A stretch of DNA of 36,604 nt from CAZYIW01 sp964647705 (GCA_964647705.1 CAZYIW010000008.1:1-36604), one strand, 5' to 3'; positions 14,093 through 23,642 are shown, counted from the first letter of the stretch. A program made the numbers and translations. Notes: generated from the letters alone by a model not told the origin.

Positions 14093-15891
14093 GACGAAGC
14101 AGCATCCACTATTGCGTCGGTATCAAGGCCATAGAGTTTATACAACTGTTGTTGTGAACCTTGTTCAGTAAACTCATCAGGCAATCCAAGTATTGTTAAT
14201 TTAGTATCAGATTCATGCTGATGTAGGAGCTCACTAATAGCACTACCGGCACCACCACTGATTACATTATCCTCAATACTGATTAGGTGTTTATGAGATT
14301 TTGATAAGGAAAGTATCAGCTTCTCATCCAAGGGTTTGACAAAACGCATATCAACCACAGTGGCATTGGTTTTTTCTCCTGCAGTTATTGCCTCTTGCAA
14401 AGTCGTGCCAAAAGCCAAAATGGCATTTTTTTTACCTTCTCTAATAATCTTGGCCTTGCCAATTTCAATGGTTGAGTTTGAAGCAAAATCTTGATCGTTT
14501 GCTTGCGCTCTGGGGTAGCGCACACACAGTATCCCTGGGGTATCAAATGCAGTGTTTAGCATTTGATACATTTGTGTCGCACTACTGGGCGCCATAATAA
14601 CCAAATTAGGCACACATCGCAAAAAGCTCAAGTCGAAACTACCGGCATGAGTAGCACCATCATTACCCACCAATCCAGCGCGATCAATGGCAAATACCAC
14701 ATCCAAATTTTGTAATGCAATATCGTGAATCAGTTGATCGTACCCTCGTTGTAAAAAGGTAGAATAGATTGCTACCACGGGTTTTAAGCCTTGTGTGGCC
14801 AGACCACCTGCAAAAGTCAAAGCATGTTGTTCAGCAATGCCTACATCGAAGTACTGCTCAGGAAATTGACTTTCAAACTCACTCATACCAGAACCTGCAC
14901 CCATGGCAGGAGTGATGGCCATTAAAGTTTTATCAATTGTTGCTTTGTCAATTAACCATTGGCCAAAAACTGCACTGTAACTTGGGGTATTAGAAGCTTG
15001 TGCCGAAGAGGGTGCAATGCCATGAAATTTGCAAGGATCATTTTCAGCCGTCTCCAGCCCCTTACCTTTTTGCGTGATGATATGCAAGATAGTGGGTTTT
15101 TTGTGTTTTTTAAGGTTTTCCATGGTGGTGACTAAAGTAGGTAAATCGTGTCCGTCAATTGGACCAAAATAGTCCACACCCAATTCTTCAAATAACGTGC
15201 CAGGTAAAACCATGCCTTTTAAATGCTCTTCCGAGCGTTTGGCAAATTCTCTAATTACCGGCATACCCTCAAGAAGTTTTAACGATTTAGATTTCATGGT
15301 TGAATAAACCTTGCCTGACATTAATTTGGTGAGATATTTACTCATGGCACCAACATTTTTGGATATTGACATCTCGTTATCATTCAAAATGATCAGCAAA
15401 TTAGCGTCACAATCCCCAGCGTGATTAAGGGCTTCAAATGACATACCTCCTGTGAGTGCTCCATCACCAATCACAGCCACAGATTTGTTGTCATTGCCAT
15501 TGATTTGATTGGCAATTGCAATACCCAATGCGCTACTGATGGAAGTAGAAGAGTGCCCAGCGCCAAAAACATCGTGTTCACTTTCAGAGCGCTTGGTAAA
15601 ACCAGAAATCCCGTCTTTTTGCCTAAGTGTGTGCATTCTGTCCATGCGACCAGTGAGAATTTTGTGTGTGTAAGCCTGATGCCCTACATCAAATACAAAA
15701 CTGTCCTTTGGTGTATCGAACACCCTATGCATGGCAATAGTCAGTTCTACCGTGCCCAAATTAGGCGCCAAATGACCACCGGTTTTTTCGGTATTTTCAA
15801 TTAAAAAGCTTCTGATTTCTTCAGCCAAAGATGGCAACTCTTCAGCACTTATTTCTTTTAAATCAGCTGGCGATTGAATTTGCTCTAACAC
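14089..15891 (-). CDS. dxs: 1-deoxy-D-xylulose-5-phosphate synthase
   Basis: 600 residues from the GTG at 15889-15891. Dxs condenses pyruvate and glyceraldehyde 3-phosphate with thiamine diphosphate, the entry step of the MEP pathway. Visible are the TPP/Mg motif GDGALTGG (142-149) with NDNEMSIS, the N-terminal HLAPNLG histidine loop, and the transketolase catalytic Glu354 in GIAEQHA. The frame is open to 16026, but those codons overlap trhP and are not Dxs-like (the family-like sequence begins LEQIQSPADLK), so the shorter start was taken. It is slightly shorter than E. coli Dxs (620). No clear Shine-Dalgarno precedes the GTG. Confidence 0.95.
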   Translation of the reverse strand: MLEQIQSPADLKEISAEELPSLAEEIRSFLIENTEKTGGHLAPNLGTVELTIAMHRVFDTPKDSFVFDVGHQAYTHKILTGRMDRMHTLRQKDGISGFTKRSESEHDVFGAGHSSTSISSALGIAIANQINGNDNKSVAVIGDGALTGGMSFEALNHAGDCDANLLIILNDNEMSISKNVGAMSKYLTKLMSGKVYSTMKSKSLKLLEGMPVIREFAKRSEEHLKGMVLPGTLFEELGVDYFGPIDGHDLPTLVTTMENLKKHKKPTILHIITQKGKGLETAENDPCKFHGIAPSSAQASNTPSYSAVFGQWLIDKATIDKTLMAITPAMGAGSGMSEFESQFPEQYFDVGIAEQHALTFAGGLATQGLKPVVAIYSTFLQRGYDQLIHDIALQNLDVVFAIDRAGLVGNDGATHAGSFDLSFLRCVPNLVIMAPSSATQMYQMLNTAFDTPGILCVRYPRAQANDQDFASNSTIEIGKAKIIREGKKNAILAFGTTLQEAITAGEKTNATVVDMRFVKPLDEKLILSLSKSHKHLISIEDNVISGGAGSAISELLHQHESDTKLTILGLPDEFTEQGSQQQLYKLYGLDTDAIVDAASS

Positions 15892-15915
15892 AGTGTTTCT
15901 AACGACAAAAACACC

Positions 15916-15921
15916 ATTATA
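15916..15921 (-). promoter_or_regulatory. Candidate -10 element for dxs
   Basis: A consensus TATAAT on the minus strand in the 58-bp gap between trhP and dxs would start transcription about 18 nt before the dxs GTG. The -35 region (TCTTAA around 15939-15944) is poor, so dxs may also depend on read-through from trhP. Confidence 0.35.
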
Positions 15922-15949
15922 CTTTATCAAAGTTTTAATTAAGAATTGA

Positions 15950-17311
15950 CTACCAAGCTGGGCGACGAATTTTCTGATTTGGGTCTTTTTGAATATTTTT
16001 ATTTTTAATTTTGATTTTTTCATCAAAATTTCTGGCGATAAAGCCTAAGTTTGGATCAATCTTAGGCATGGGTATCCATACGCGATAACCACTGCCTTTG
16101 GCAACATCAAGGGGGTTATTGTGCTCATCAATCATAGATTCTACTGTGGTATTAAAACACCCGCTGGGCAGAATCACCTCAATTGAATCACCAACACTGA
16201 ATTTGTTTTTAGCTTCAATCAAAGCTTTACCATCTTCATATTGTTGAATCTCACCCACCACTTGTTGTTTATTTGAGCGAGAATAATTATCAAAATAAGT
16301 TTGCAACTCTTCAGGCTGGTGGCGACGATAAAAACCATCGGTATAGCCACGATTGGCCAGATTTTCCAAAACCCCAAATGCCTGTGGATTAAACTCACGA
16401 CCTGCCATCGCATCGTCAATGGCTTGTTTATAGACCTGTGCTGTTCGGGCAGCGTAATAATGTGATTTGGTCCTCCCTTCAATTTTAAGAGAATCAATAC
16501 CCATCTTAGTAAGCGTATGCACATGTTCCACTGCACGCAGGTCTTTAGAATTCATAATATAAGTGCCATGTTCATCTTCATAAGCTGGCATCAGCTCACC
16601 TGGACGACCCTCCTCCTCAAGTAATACAACCTGATCTTGACTGTCGTTTTGCCCAATATCAATGGCTTTAATGTCTCCTTCTAATGTTTCTTCTGCGGGT
16701 TTTACATCGTATTTCCATCGACACGAGTTGGTGCAGGTACCTTGATTCGGGTCTCTATGATTAAAATAACCCGAAAGTAAACAGCGTCCTGAATAGGCAA
16801 TGCAAAGTGCACCATGGACAAAAACCTCCAACTCAATATCAGAGCACTCTTGGCGAATTTCCCTAACCTCATCAAGCGAGAGTTCACGTGAGAGAATAAT
16901 TCGACTGATACCCGCATTTTTCCAGAATTTAACGGTGGCATAATTAATGGCATTAGCCTGAACTGATAGATGAATGACCTGCTCTGGATATTTTTCTTTC
17001 ACCATCATGATCAAACCAGGGTCGGCCATGATGAGCGCATCAGGTGCGAGCTCAATAACAGGGCCAATGTCATCCATATAGGTTTTAATTTTGTTGTTAT
17101 GTGGGATAACATTGGATGCCACAAAGAATTTTTTGCCCACTGAATGGGCTTCGTCAATGCCTTGTTTTAGGGTTTCAAAATCAAAATCATTGTTGCGCAC
17201 ACGCAAGCTGTATCTAGGTTGTCCTGCGTAAACAGCATCTGCACCATAGGCATAAGCATATCGCATGTGTTTTAAACTGCCTGCAGGGGAGAGTAATTCC
17301 GGTCTTTTCAT
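15950..17311 (-). CDS. trhP: tRNA hydroxylation protein TrhP (peptidase U32 family, YegQ)
   Basis: 453 residues, equal to E. coli YegQ/TrhP, which hydroxylates U34 of several tRNAs in a prephenate-dependent route to 5-oxyacetyluridine. Very close blocks include RPELLSPAGSLKHMRYAYAY, HLSVQANAINYATVKFW and DEHGTYIMNSKDLRA. The four cysteines of the proposed Fe-S site are at 170, 177, 194 and 198 (CIAYSGRCLLSG, GTCTNSCRW). The ATG at 17311 gives MKRPELLSPAG, aligned to the E. coli start. In-frame ATG alternatives lie at 17320 and further upstream. Intergenic distance to the divergent methyltransferase is only 47 bp. Confidence 0.93.
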   Translation of the reverse strand: MKRPELLSPAGSLKHMRYAYAYGADAVYAGQPRYSLRVRNNDFDFETLKQGIDEAHSVGKKFFVASNVIPHNNKIKTYMDDIGPVIELAPDALIMADPGLIMMVKEKYPEQVIHLSVQANAINYATVKFWKNAGISRIILSRELSLDEVREIRQECSDIELEVFVHGALCIAYSGRCLLSGYFNHRDPNQGTCTNSCRWKYDVKPAEETLEGDIKAIDIGQNDSQDQVVLLEEEGRPGELMPAYEDEHGTYIMNSKDLRAVEHVHTLTKMGIDSLKIEGRTKSHYYAARTAQVYKQAIDDAMAGREFNPQAFGVLENLANRGYTDGFYRRHQPEELQTYFDNYSRSNKQQVVGEIQQYEDGKALIEAKNKFSVGDSIEVILPSGCFNTTVESMIDEHNNPLDVAKGSGYRVWIPMPKIDPNLGFIARNFDEKIKIKNKNIQKDPNQKIRRPAW

Positions 17312-17358
17312 TTGCGACATTTTATCATGCATGCAAAACAAGTAACCATACTAGTAAA

Positions 17359-17961
17359 ATGTCGGCTATGTTTACTCGATCAGATATTCCCAGACTCAAG
17401 AAAGAGCTCACGCTTGAGGTAGAATTATTGGGCCAAGATTTGACGCTAAAGACTCGTTGGGGTGTGTTTTCTCCCCGTGCCATTGATGAGGGTACACAAC
17501 TTTTAATGCGATATCTGCAAGTCGGTGATAAGGACGTCTGTTTGGATTTGGGATGCGGTTATGGTCCCATTGGTATAGCAATGGCTAAATCTAACCCTGA
17601 AGCACAAATCCACATGGTGGATAAAGATTTTGTGGCGATAGAGTTGTCGAATCAAAACATCGCACTCAATCAACTCACTAATGCAAGAGCCTATCTTTCT
17701 GATGCTTTTGCACAAATTGACCCCGATGTTCGTTTTGATCAAGTGGTATCGAATGTACCTGCTAAAGTTGGCAGAGAGCAACTTAGTATTATGCTGTATG
17801 ATGCTTTTGATGCGATGAAACCAGGTGCCAAAATAACTTTTGTAACTATTAACGGTCTGCGCAGTTTTGTTAAAAATAATTTCAAGTCTGTTTTTGGAAA
17901 TTACAAAAAAATCAAACAAGGACAGAAATACACAGTCTCACAAGCGGTTAAAATAGACTAA
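17359..17961 (+). CDS. Class I SAM-dependent methyltransferase, RsmC/MTS family
   Basis: 200 residues with a Rossmann methyltransferase fold. Motif I is LDLGCGYGPIGIAMA (about 67-81), the acidic residue after beta-2 is in HMVDKD, and motif IV is VVSNVPAKVG. The fold and WGVFSPRAIDEGTQLL opening match the small-methyltransferase (MTS) family that includes the 16S rRNA guanine-N2 enzyme RsmC. It is the single-domain length, without RsmC's N-terminal pseudo-methyltransferase half. At motif IV the amino-group methylation signature NPP(F/Y) reads NVPA, so target and activity are uncertain. No Shine-Dalgarno is obvious. Confidence 0.8.
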   Translation: MSAMFTRSDIPRLKKELTLEVELLGQDLTLKTRWGVFSPRAIDEGTQLLMRYLQVGDKDVCLDLGCGYGPIGIAMAKSNPEAQIHMVDKDFVAIELSNQNIALNQLTNARAYLSDAFAQIDPDVRFDQVVSNVPAKVGREQLSIMLYDAFDAMKPGAKITFVTINGLRSFVKNNFKSVFGNYKKIKQGQKYTVSQAVKID

Positions 17962-17962
17962 A

Positions 17963-17991
17963 TTGTATCGAGGTTATTACCATAGTATAAT
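17963..17991 (+). promoter_or_regulatory. Sigma-70 promoter of grxD
   Basis: TTGTAT (17963-17968), an ideal 17-bp spacer and consensus TATAAT (17986-17991) lie 32 bp before the grxD start codon. It begins just after the methyltransferase stop. Confidence 0.75.
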
Positions 17992-18023
17992 ACTCGGTTT
18001 TTAGTCTTTATAAGGAAGTAAGT

Positions 18024-18353
18024 ATGGACGTATTAGAAAGAATTCAAAAACAAGTAGACAGTGCACCTATCGTTCTTTATATGAAGGGCACACCACAATT
18101 TCCACAATGTGGGTTTTCAGCACGTGCTGCGCAAACCCTTGCCTCAACAGGTGTAGAGTTCGCTTATGTGAATGTGTTTGAAGACCAGGAAGTATTTCAA
18201 CACCTTCCAGAGTTTGCAGATTGGCCAACATTTCCGCAAATTTACTTTAATTCTGAATTAGTAGGCGGTGGTGATATTATTGTTGAAATGGCTGAAATGG
18301 GTACTTTGCAAGAAGCAATGGAAAAAGCCACTAACGATTTTGGCAATAAATAA
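18024..18353 (+). CDS. grxD: Monothiol glutaredoxin, Grx4 type
   Basis: 109 residues with the CGFS signature at 29-32 and the glutathione-binding WPTFPQIY and GGGDIIVEM blocks. CGFS glutaredoxins bind a glutathione-ligated [2Fe-2S] cluster as dimers and deliver it in Fe-S assembly and iron regulation. Length and layout match E. coli Grx4. AAGGAAG precedes the ATG by about 5 nt. The gene has its own promoter and ends at a hairpin shared with the convergent metalloprotease gene. Confidence 0.95.
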   Translation: MDVLERIQKQVDSAPIVLYMKGTPQFPQCGFSARAAQTLASTGVEFAYVNVFEDQEVFQHLPEFADWPTFPQIYFNSELVGGGDIIVEMAEMGTLQEAMEKATNDFGNK

Positions 18354-18368
18354 TATTTAATATTTATC

Positions 18369-18394
18369 GGCTACAAATTATGTAATTTGTAGCC
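18369..18394 (+). terminator. Terminator hairpin of grxD, overlapping the 3' end of the convergent ygjP-like gene
   Basis: GGCTACAAATTA (18369-18380) is a perfect complement of TAATTTGTAGCC (18383-18394), followed by ATTTTCTTTT on the plus strand. The stem also encodes the last residues (GYKLHNL) and stop of the minus-strand gene. The T-run is interrupted, so efficiency is uncertain. Confidence 0.7.
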
Positions 18395-19036
18395 ATTTTC
18401 TTTTAACCATTGTCGGTTTTTCTTGTAATTTGGCAAAATAGATTCAACCAAATTCCAAAAATCTTTTGAATGATTCTTGTGCCTTATGTGGCATAACTCA
18501 TGCACAATAACATAGTCGATTACCTCGATCGGTGATTGTATCAATAAATAATTTAGATTAATATTATTGGCAGGGCTACAAGACCCCCAAAGGGTTTTTT
18601 GTGACTTAACCCTCACTTGATTGTATGACAGTTGAGATTGATCAGAGTAGAAGGCCAGTCTGGGTAGGGCAATTTTCTTAAATTGCGCTTTGTACCAGTG
18701 TTTGAATTGCTCTTTGCCTTTTTCACAAAGGTAAAAATAACACCCGTCAAAATCAAGTTTAGGATTATTCTGTTGTACGATTTTTAACGGGTAAGATTCA
18801 CCAAGGTATAAAAATTTTTCCCCATCTTGATAACAAACAGTTGAATACTGTTGTTTAATTTTTTGTTGTTTTTGATCAATCCAAGCTGATTTTTCATCAA
18901 TAAATTGTTCAATTTTTTTAACAGACAATCGATTAGGCGCTCTGACAATCAGCTCGGCATCTTTATTGATTTGCAAACTGAGTGTTTTGCGACTAGAACG
19001 AACGAGGCGATAGTTAGTCAACCCAGGCTCTGGCAT
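18371..19036 (-). CDS. YgjP/WLM-type zinc metalloprotease domain protein (DUF45)
   Basis: 222 residues from the ATG at 19036. The zinc motif is HELCH (His179, Glu180, His183) in VIVHELCHIRHKNHSKDFW, preceded by the family block SQKTLWGSCSPANNINLNYLL. The N-terminal half (YRLVRSSRKTLSLQI) is typical of the YgjP/DUF45 family, predicted peptidases related to the WLM/SprT group. Their substrates are poorly known. The gene overlaps the purL 3' end by 23 bases. A TTG at 19021 would reduce this and cannot be excluded. The open frame further upstream is inside purL and was rejected. Confidence 0.85.
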   Translation of the reverse strand: MPEPGLTNYRLVRSSRKTLSLQINKDAELIVRAPNRLSVKKIEQFIDEKSAWIDQKQQKIKQQYSTVCYQDGEKFLYLGESYPLKIVQQNNPKLDFDGCYFYLCEKGKEQFKHWYKAQFKKIALPRLAFYSDQSQLSYNQVRVKSQKTLWGSCSPANNINLNYLLIQSPIEVIDYVIVHELCHIRHKNHSKDFWNLVESILPNYKKNRQWLKENGYKLHNL

Positions 19037-22000
19037 TTTCAAACATACGCATCCAAGGGCTACGCTCTTGCCAATCATCAGGGTGGTATGAACATTGCAC
19101 CGCTCTAAAGACACGCTCAGGATGTGGCATCATGATGGTGACTTGACCAGATTCGTTGGTCACGCCAGCCACCGAAGCATCTGAGCCATTAGGGTTGTGT
19201 GGGTAGTTTTGTGTTAATTGATTGTGATGATCGACATAATGCATCACACCCGCACTTAGATCATCCCCTTTAAATAAGGCTCTGCCTTCACCATGGGCAA
19301 TGGCGATTGGCATGGTTGAACCCGACATACCATTTAGGAAAATAGAGTTAGAATTGGCTATCTTAACCGATGAGAATCGGGCTTCAAACTGTTCAGAGAC
19401 ATTGCGATTAAAGCTTGGCCAATTTTGTGTACCAGGAATGATATCGGTTAGGTTGGAGAGCATTTGACAGCCGTTACATACTCCCAAAGCAAAACTATCA
19501 TCTCGCATAAAAAACTCAGCAAAATTGTCTTTTGCTTGAGGGTTATAAAGAATCGAAGATGCCCAACCACGACCCGCACCCAAGACATCACCATAGGAAA
19601 AGCCACCACAGGCCACAAGTCCTTTAAAGTCAGCCAATGATATGCGCCCAGAAAGTATATCGCTCATGTGCACATCGATGGCATCAAAACCGGCTTTGGT
19701 AAAGGCTGCTGCCATCTCAATTTGCCCGTTAATACCTTGTTCACGTAAAACCGCTACTTTGGGTTGGACGGATTGACCAATATAGATTGATGTGATTGAT
19801 TCATTGATATCAAAAGTGGTATTAAACACAAGACCATTGGTTTGTTCGTCAATGGATTTAAATTCTTCTTCAGCGCACTGTGGATTGTCTCTTAGTTTGG
19901 CAATTTCATAGGAAGTCTTAGACCACAGTTTTTGTAATTTAGCGCGGTTTTGACTATAGATTTGTTCACCATTATGCAAAATATTGATTTGATCAGTGTT
20001 GTTAATTTTAGCGATAGGATAAATAGCATCACCAAGGCCTGACTCTTTAAATTTTGATAAAACCGTATCGGCATTATTATCACTGACCTGAACAACACAG
20101 CCGAGCTCTTCGGTGAATAATGTTTCAATTACATTGTTATCAATTACGATATCAAGCCCTAAGTGTGAGGCAAAGGCCATCTCTAGCAATGTGGTTATAA
20201 CCCCGCCATCAGAACGATCATGATAACTACCAATCAGATTGTCTTTATTAAGCTGATTAATCAGACTGAAGAATTGTTTAAATGCATCAACATTGTCAAG
20301 ATCAGGGGTTTCGTCACCAAGTTGGTTGTAGACTTGTGCCAGGCACGATCCCCCCATGCGATTTTTGCCAAAGCCTAAATCCACTAGATACAATAAAGAA
20401 TTTGTATCGCTGTTTAAAAGTGGTGTTTTTTGTGCTTTGACATCAGGGGTTTTACTAAATGCTGAGATAATCAAAGACAATGGTGCAGTAACAGATTTAT
20501 CTATACCTTGATCATGCCAAGAGCTGCGCATACTCATAGAATCTTTACCAACAGGAATGGTTAAACCCAGTTGTGGACAAAGTTCTTCGCCGACCGCTTT
20601 AACAGCTGAGAACAGTTTGGCGTCTTCACCGGTATAACCCGAAGGGCTCATCCAATTGGCACTGAGGCTAATGTGTTTAATATCCTCAATATACCCACCC
20701 AACATGTTGGTTAAAGCCTCACCAATAGCCATACGTGCACTTGCAGGCGCATTAATCAGTGCCAAAGGGGTTTTTTCACCCATTGACATAACCTCACCAT
20801 GATAGTTATCGTAATCGGCAATTGAGATTGCACAATCTGCCACAGGTACTTGCCATGGACCGACAAATTGATCTCGAGCAACTGTGCCAGTAACCGAGCG
20901 ATCACCAATTGTGATTAAAAAGTTTTTACTGGCAATAGTGGGTAGTTGCAACAGCCTTTCAATTGCATGATCTAATGTGATGCTTGTTTGATCAAAGGCC
21001 TGTAAACGAATATCCTGAGTTTTGACATCTTTGAAGGTTTTGGGTGGGTTACCAAGCAAAACCTGCATTGGCATATCAATTGGCCGGTTATCAAATAGCT
21101 CATCGCTGAGCAGGAGCTCTTGTTCTTTGGTTGCCTCACCAAGTACAGCATAAGGTGCGCGTTCACGTTTAGCAATTTGATCAAAAATATCTAAATCTTT
21201 TGTACTAACAGCGAGCACATACCTCTCTTGAGATTCATTGCACCAAATCTCCAATGGTGACATTTGTTTGTCATCATTAGGTACAGCACGCAGTTCAAAT
21301 CGCCCACCTTTGCCTGAATCATTAACCAGCTCAGGTAAGCCATTTGAAAGACCACCAGCACCAATATCGTGGATAGAAATAATTGGATTTTTCTGACCCA
21401 TATTAGTACAACTGTCGATAACCTCTTGACAGCGTCTTTGCATTTCAGGATTGGCGCGTTGAACTGAGGCAAAATCTAAGTCTTCACTTTGTTCGCCACT
21501 ACCCACACTAGAAGCTGCACCACCACCAAGACCAATAAGCATAGCTGGGCCACCAAGCACAATAATTTTTGCCCCAACTGGAATGTTGCCTTTTTCTATG
21601 TGTCTTTCTTGGATATGTCCAAGACCGCCGGCAAGCATGATGGGTTTGTGATATCCACGCACGTCACCATCGGCAGTTGCTTGTTCAAAGGTTCGAAAAT
21701 AACCCAACGTATTTGGTCGGCCAAATTCATTGTTAAAACTTGCAGCACCGATTGGGCCTTCAATCATAATATCCAGCGCACTCACAATATGACTGGGTTT
21801 GCCATATTCAACTTCCCATGGCTGTTTGGCACCATCAATTTTTAAATTCGAGACACTAAAGCCACACAAACCTACCTTAGGTTTTGAACCTCTACCGGTT
21901 GCACCTTCGTCTCGAATTTCGCCACCTGAGCCTGTCGCAGCACCAGGATCAGGAGCGATAGCAGTTGGATGATTGTGTGTTTCTACTTTCATCAAGATTG

Positions 22001-22847
22001 CTTTGTGCTCCGTTTTGGAAACGAACTTGCCGTCTTTATCAGCATAAAAGCGATTGGATTCATAGCCTTGCATCACTGCGGAGTTGTCGCTATAGACAGA
22101 CAATAAGCCTTCAGGATGTTGGTGATAGGTATTGCGAATCATTGCAAACAAGCTTTTGGCTTGTTCAATATTATCAATTTTCCAATTGGCATTAAAAATT
22201 TTGTGTCGACAGTGTTCTGAATTAGCTTGTGCGAACATCATCAGCTCAATATCGTTAGGGTTACGACCAAGCTGAGTAAAATTATCAATCAAATAGTCAA
22301 TTTCATCATCGGAGAGTGCCAAGCCTAAATCAATATTGGCTTTATTAATGGCTTTTTTGCCTTTTGTTAAAATATCAATACTGGCAAAAGGCTTAGGATC
22401 AAATTCATCAAAAATCAGATGTGCGTCATCAAGCGAATGAAGTTCAGATTCAGTCATCTTATCCATCACCACAGACAGTACTGAATTTTTATCATCCAAT
22501 AAATGATCAAAATGGTAGATAATGCCTCGTTCAATTCTATCCACACTATCTATATCACAAAGATGCACAATATCACTGGCTTTAGAAGACCAAGGCGAGA
22601 TGGTTCCATGTCTAGGAATAACCACAAGAGTGTCTTTTGAAGCTTTAAAAGTATTACTTTGAGTGTAGGATAGCAGTTGTTTCAGGTGAGATTCTTGAGA
22701 GTTGTTAAGCTCACTACTAAGCTTAGCAAAGTGAATAAACTCCGCACCAATTAGATTAATATTTTTGGTTTTGGCAGATAGTTTGTTTTGTAAAGCGGTG
22801 ATTTGAAAGTTTCTAAGCGCGTTAATACCACGATGAATATAAATCAT
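19014..22847 (-). CDS. purL: Phosphoribosylformylglycinamidine synthase, large single-chain form
   Basis: 1277 residues (E. coli 1295). The enzyme converts FGAR to FGAM with glutamine and ATP in purine synthesis. The order is an N-terminal PurS-like region, linker and two AIR-synthetase-like halves: the first with KVETHNHPTAIAPDPGAATGSGGEIRDEGATG, the second with LTIPVGKDSMSMRSSW. A C-terminal glutaminase domain (from about 1010) has nucleophile Cys1124 in GVCNGCQ and the HPERVFR motif. The start overlaps the yebC stop by 4 bases (ATGA), so the two are translationally coupled. No PurR-like operator is visible because there is no intergenic space. Confidence 0.97.
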   Translation of the reverse strand: MIYIHRGINALRNFQITALQNKLSAKTKNINLIGAEFIHFAKLSSELNNSQESHLKQLLSYTQSNTFKASKDTLVVIPRHGTISPWSSKASDIVHLCDIDSVDRIERGIIYHFDHLLDDKNSVLSVVMDKMTESELHSLDDAHLIFDEFDPKPFASIDILTKGKKAINKANIDLGLALSDDEIDYLIDNFTQLGRNPNDIELMMFAQANSEHCRHKIFNANWKIDNIEQAKSLFAMIRNTYHQHPEGLLSVYSDNSAVMQGYESNRFYADKDGKFVSKTEHKAILMKVETHNHPTAIAPDPGAATGSGGEIRDEGATGRGSKPKVGLCGFSVSNLKIDGAKQPWEVEYGKPSHIVSALDIMIEGPIGAASFNNEFGRPNTLGYFRTFEQATADGDVRGYHKPIMLAGGLGHIQERHIEKGNIPVGAKIIVLGGPAMLIGLGGGAASSVGSGEQSEDLDFASVQRANPEMQRRCQEVIDSCTNMGQKNPIISIHDIGAGGLSNGLPELVNDSGKGGRFELRAVPNDDKQMSPLEIWCNESQERYVLAVSTKDLDIFDQIAKRERAPYAVLGEATKEQELLLSDELFDNRPIDMPMQVLLGNPPKTFKDVKTQDIRLQAFDQTSITLDHAIERLLQLPTIASKNFLITIGDRSVTGTVARDQFVGPWQVPVADCAISIADYDNYHGEVMSMGEKTPLALINAPASARMAIGEALTNMLGGYIEDIKHISLSANWMSPSGYTGEDAKLFSAVKAVGEELCPQLGLTIPVGKDSMSMRSSWHDQGIDKSVTAPLSLIISAFSKTPDVKAQKTPLLNSDTNSLLYLVDLGFGKNRMGGSCLAQVYNQLGDETPDLDNVDAFKQFFSLINQLNKDNLIGSYHDRSDGGVITTLLEMAFASHLGLDIVIDNNVIETLFTEELGCVVQVSDNNADTVLSKFKESGLGDAIYPIAKINNTDQINILHNGEQIYSQNRAKLQKLWSKTSYEIAKLRDNPQCAEEEFKSIDEQTNGLVFNTTFDINESITSIYIGQSVQPKVAVLREQGINGQIEMAAAFTKAGFDAIDVHMSDILSGRISLADFKGLVACGGFSYGDVLGAGRGWASSILYNPQAKDNFAEFFMRDDSFALGVCNGCQMLSNLTDIIPGTQNWPSFNRNVSEQFEARFSSVKIANSNSIFLNGMSGSTMPIAIAHGEGRALFKGDDLSAGVMHYVDHHNQLTQNYPHNPNGSDASVAGVTNESGQVTIMMPHPERVFRAVQCSYHPDDWQERSPWMRMFENARAWVD

Positions 22848-23584
22848 AACTGCGCCATTACTTCATCCGAAATATCGGCATTATGATAGACTTCTTGAGC
22901 ATCGTCTAAGTCTTCAAGACGTTCGATCAGTCTCATAAATTTTTCCGCGTCACTGATGTTGAGTTCCACTCTGGTTGAGGGTTCCATGGTAATCTGAGAG
23001 TGATCAGGGGTCAAACCAGCATCGGTCAAGGCGTCTTTCACAGTAAAAAAGTCCTCAGGCGTGGTGACCACATCAATGGAGTTATCATCATTGACGATAA
23101 TATCTTCTGCACCAGCATCTAGAGCAATTTCCATAATCTCATCTTCATCCCCCGTTTGAAAACCGATAAAACCTTGTTTGGTAAATAAATAGTTCACTGA
23201 ACCATCAGTACCCAAATTGCCACCATGTTTGGTAAACGCATGGCGCACATCGGCCACGGTGCGATTGCGATTGTCTGTTAGGCAATCCACCATAATTGCA
23301 GTGCCACCAATACCATATCCTTCGTATCGAACTTCTTCGTAGTTTTCACCTTCTAAGTCACCTGAGCCTCGTTTAATGGCATTTTCAATGGTATCCTTTT
23401 TCATGTTAGCAGCCAATGCCTTGTCGATTACAGCTCGCAGGGCAGGATTGTTCTCAATGACGCCGCCTCCCATTTTGGCAGCCACCACAATCTCTTTGAT
23501 AAGCTTGGTAAATATTTTTCCACGCTTGGCATCTTGTGCACCTTTACGGTGTTGGATATTATGCCATTTACTGTGTCCCGCCAT
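22844..23584 (-). CDS. yebC: YebC/TACO1 family protein
   Basis: 246 residues, the E. coli YebC length, beginning MAGHSKWHNIQHRKGAQDAKRGKIF, the invariant family N-terminus. Members have been described as transcription regulators and, more recently, as factors easing translation of proline stretches. I cannot tell which applies here. The family glycine-rich MGGGVIENNPALR and the NGSVNY-like TDGSVNYLF strand are present. A TTG two codons upstream is possible, but the ATG matches the family. AAGGAG lies 10 nt before the ATG. It is coupled to purL rather than to the usual ruvC. Confidence 0.93.
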   Translation of the reverse strand: MAGHSKWHNIQHRKGAQDAKRGKIFTKLIKEIVVAAKMGGGVIENNPALRAVIDKALAANMKKDTIENAIKRGSGDLEGENYEEVRYEGYGIGGTAIMVDCLTDNRNRTVADVRHAFTKHGGNLGTDGSVNYLFTKQGFIGFQTGDEDEIMEIALDAGAEDIIVNDDNSIDVVTTPEDFFTVKDALTDAGLTPDHSQITMEPSTRVELNISDAEKFMRLIERLEDLDDAQEVYHNADISDEVMAQL

Positions 23585-23642
23585 AGGCAACCTACTCCTT
23601 AGAAATAATCAATAAATTTTACCGTTCTTGATAGGATTTTAT

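Noticed and set aside
15892..16026. Upstream extension of the dxs reading frame by 45 codons
   Set aside because: It overlaps the C-terminal coding region of trhP, is rich in lysine/isoleucine codons and has no resemblance to Dxs; the GTG at 15891 gives the family N-terminus.
19037..19114. Upstream extension of the YgjP-like gene
   Set aside because: It is fully inside the purL glutaminase domain and adds sequence unlike the family.
21489..21845. 118-codon plus-strand reading frame inside purL
   Set aside because: Antisense to a strongly conserved domain of purL; its translation is rich in Thr, His, Asn and Phe and has no start site or neighbours to support it.
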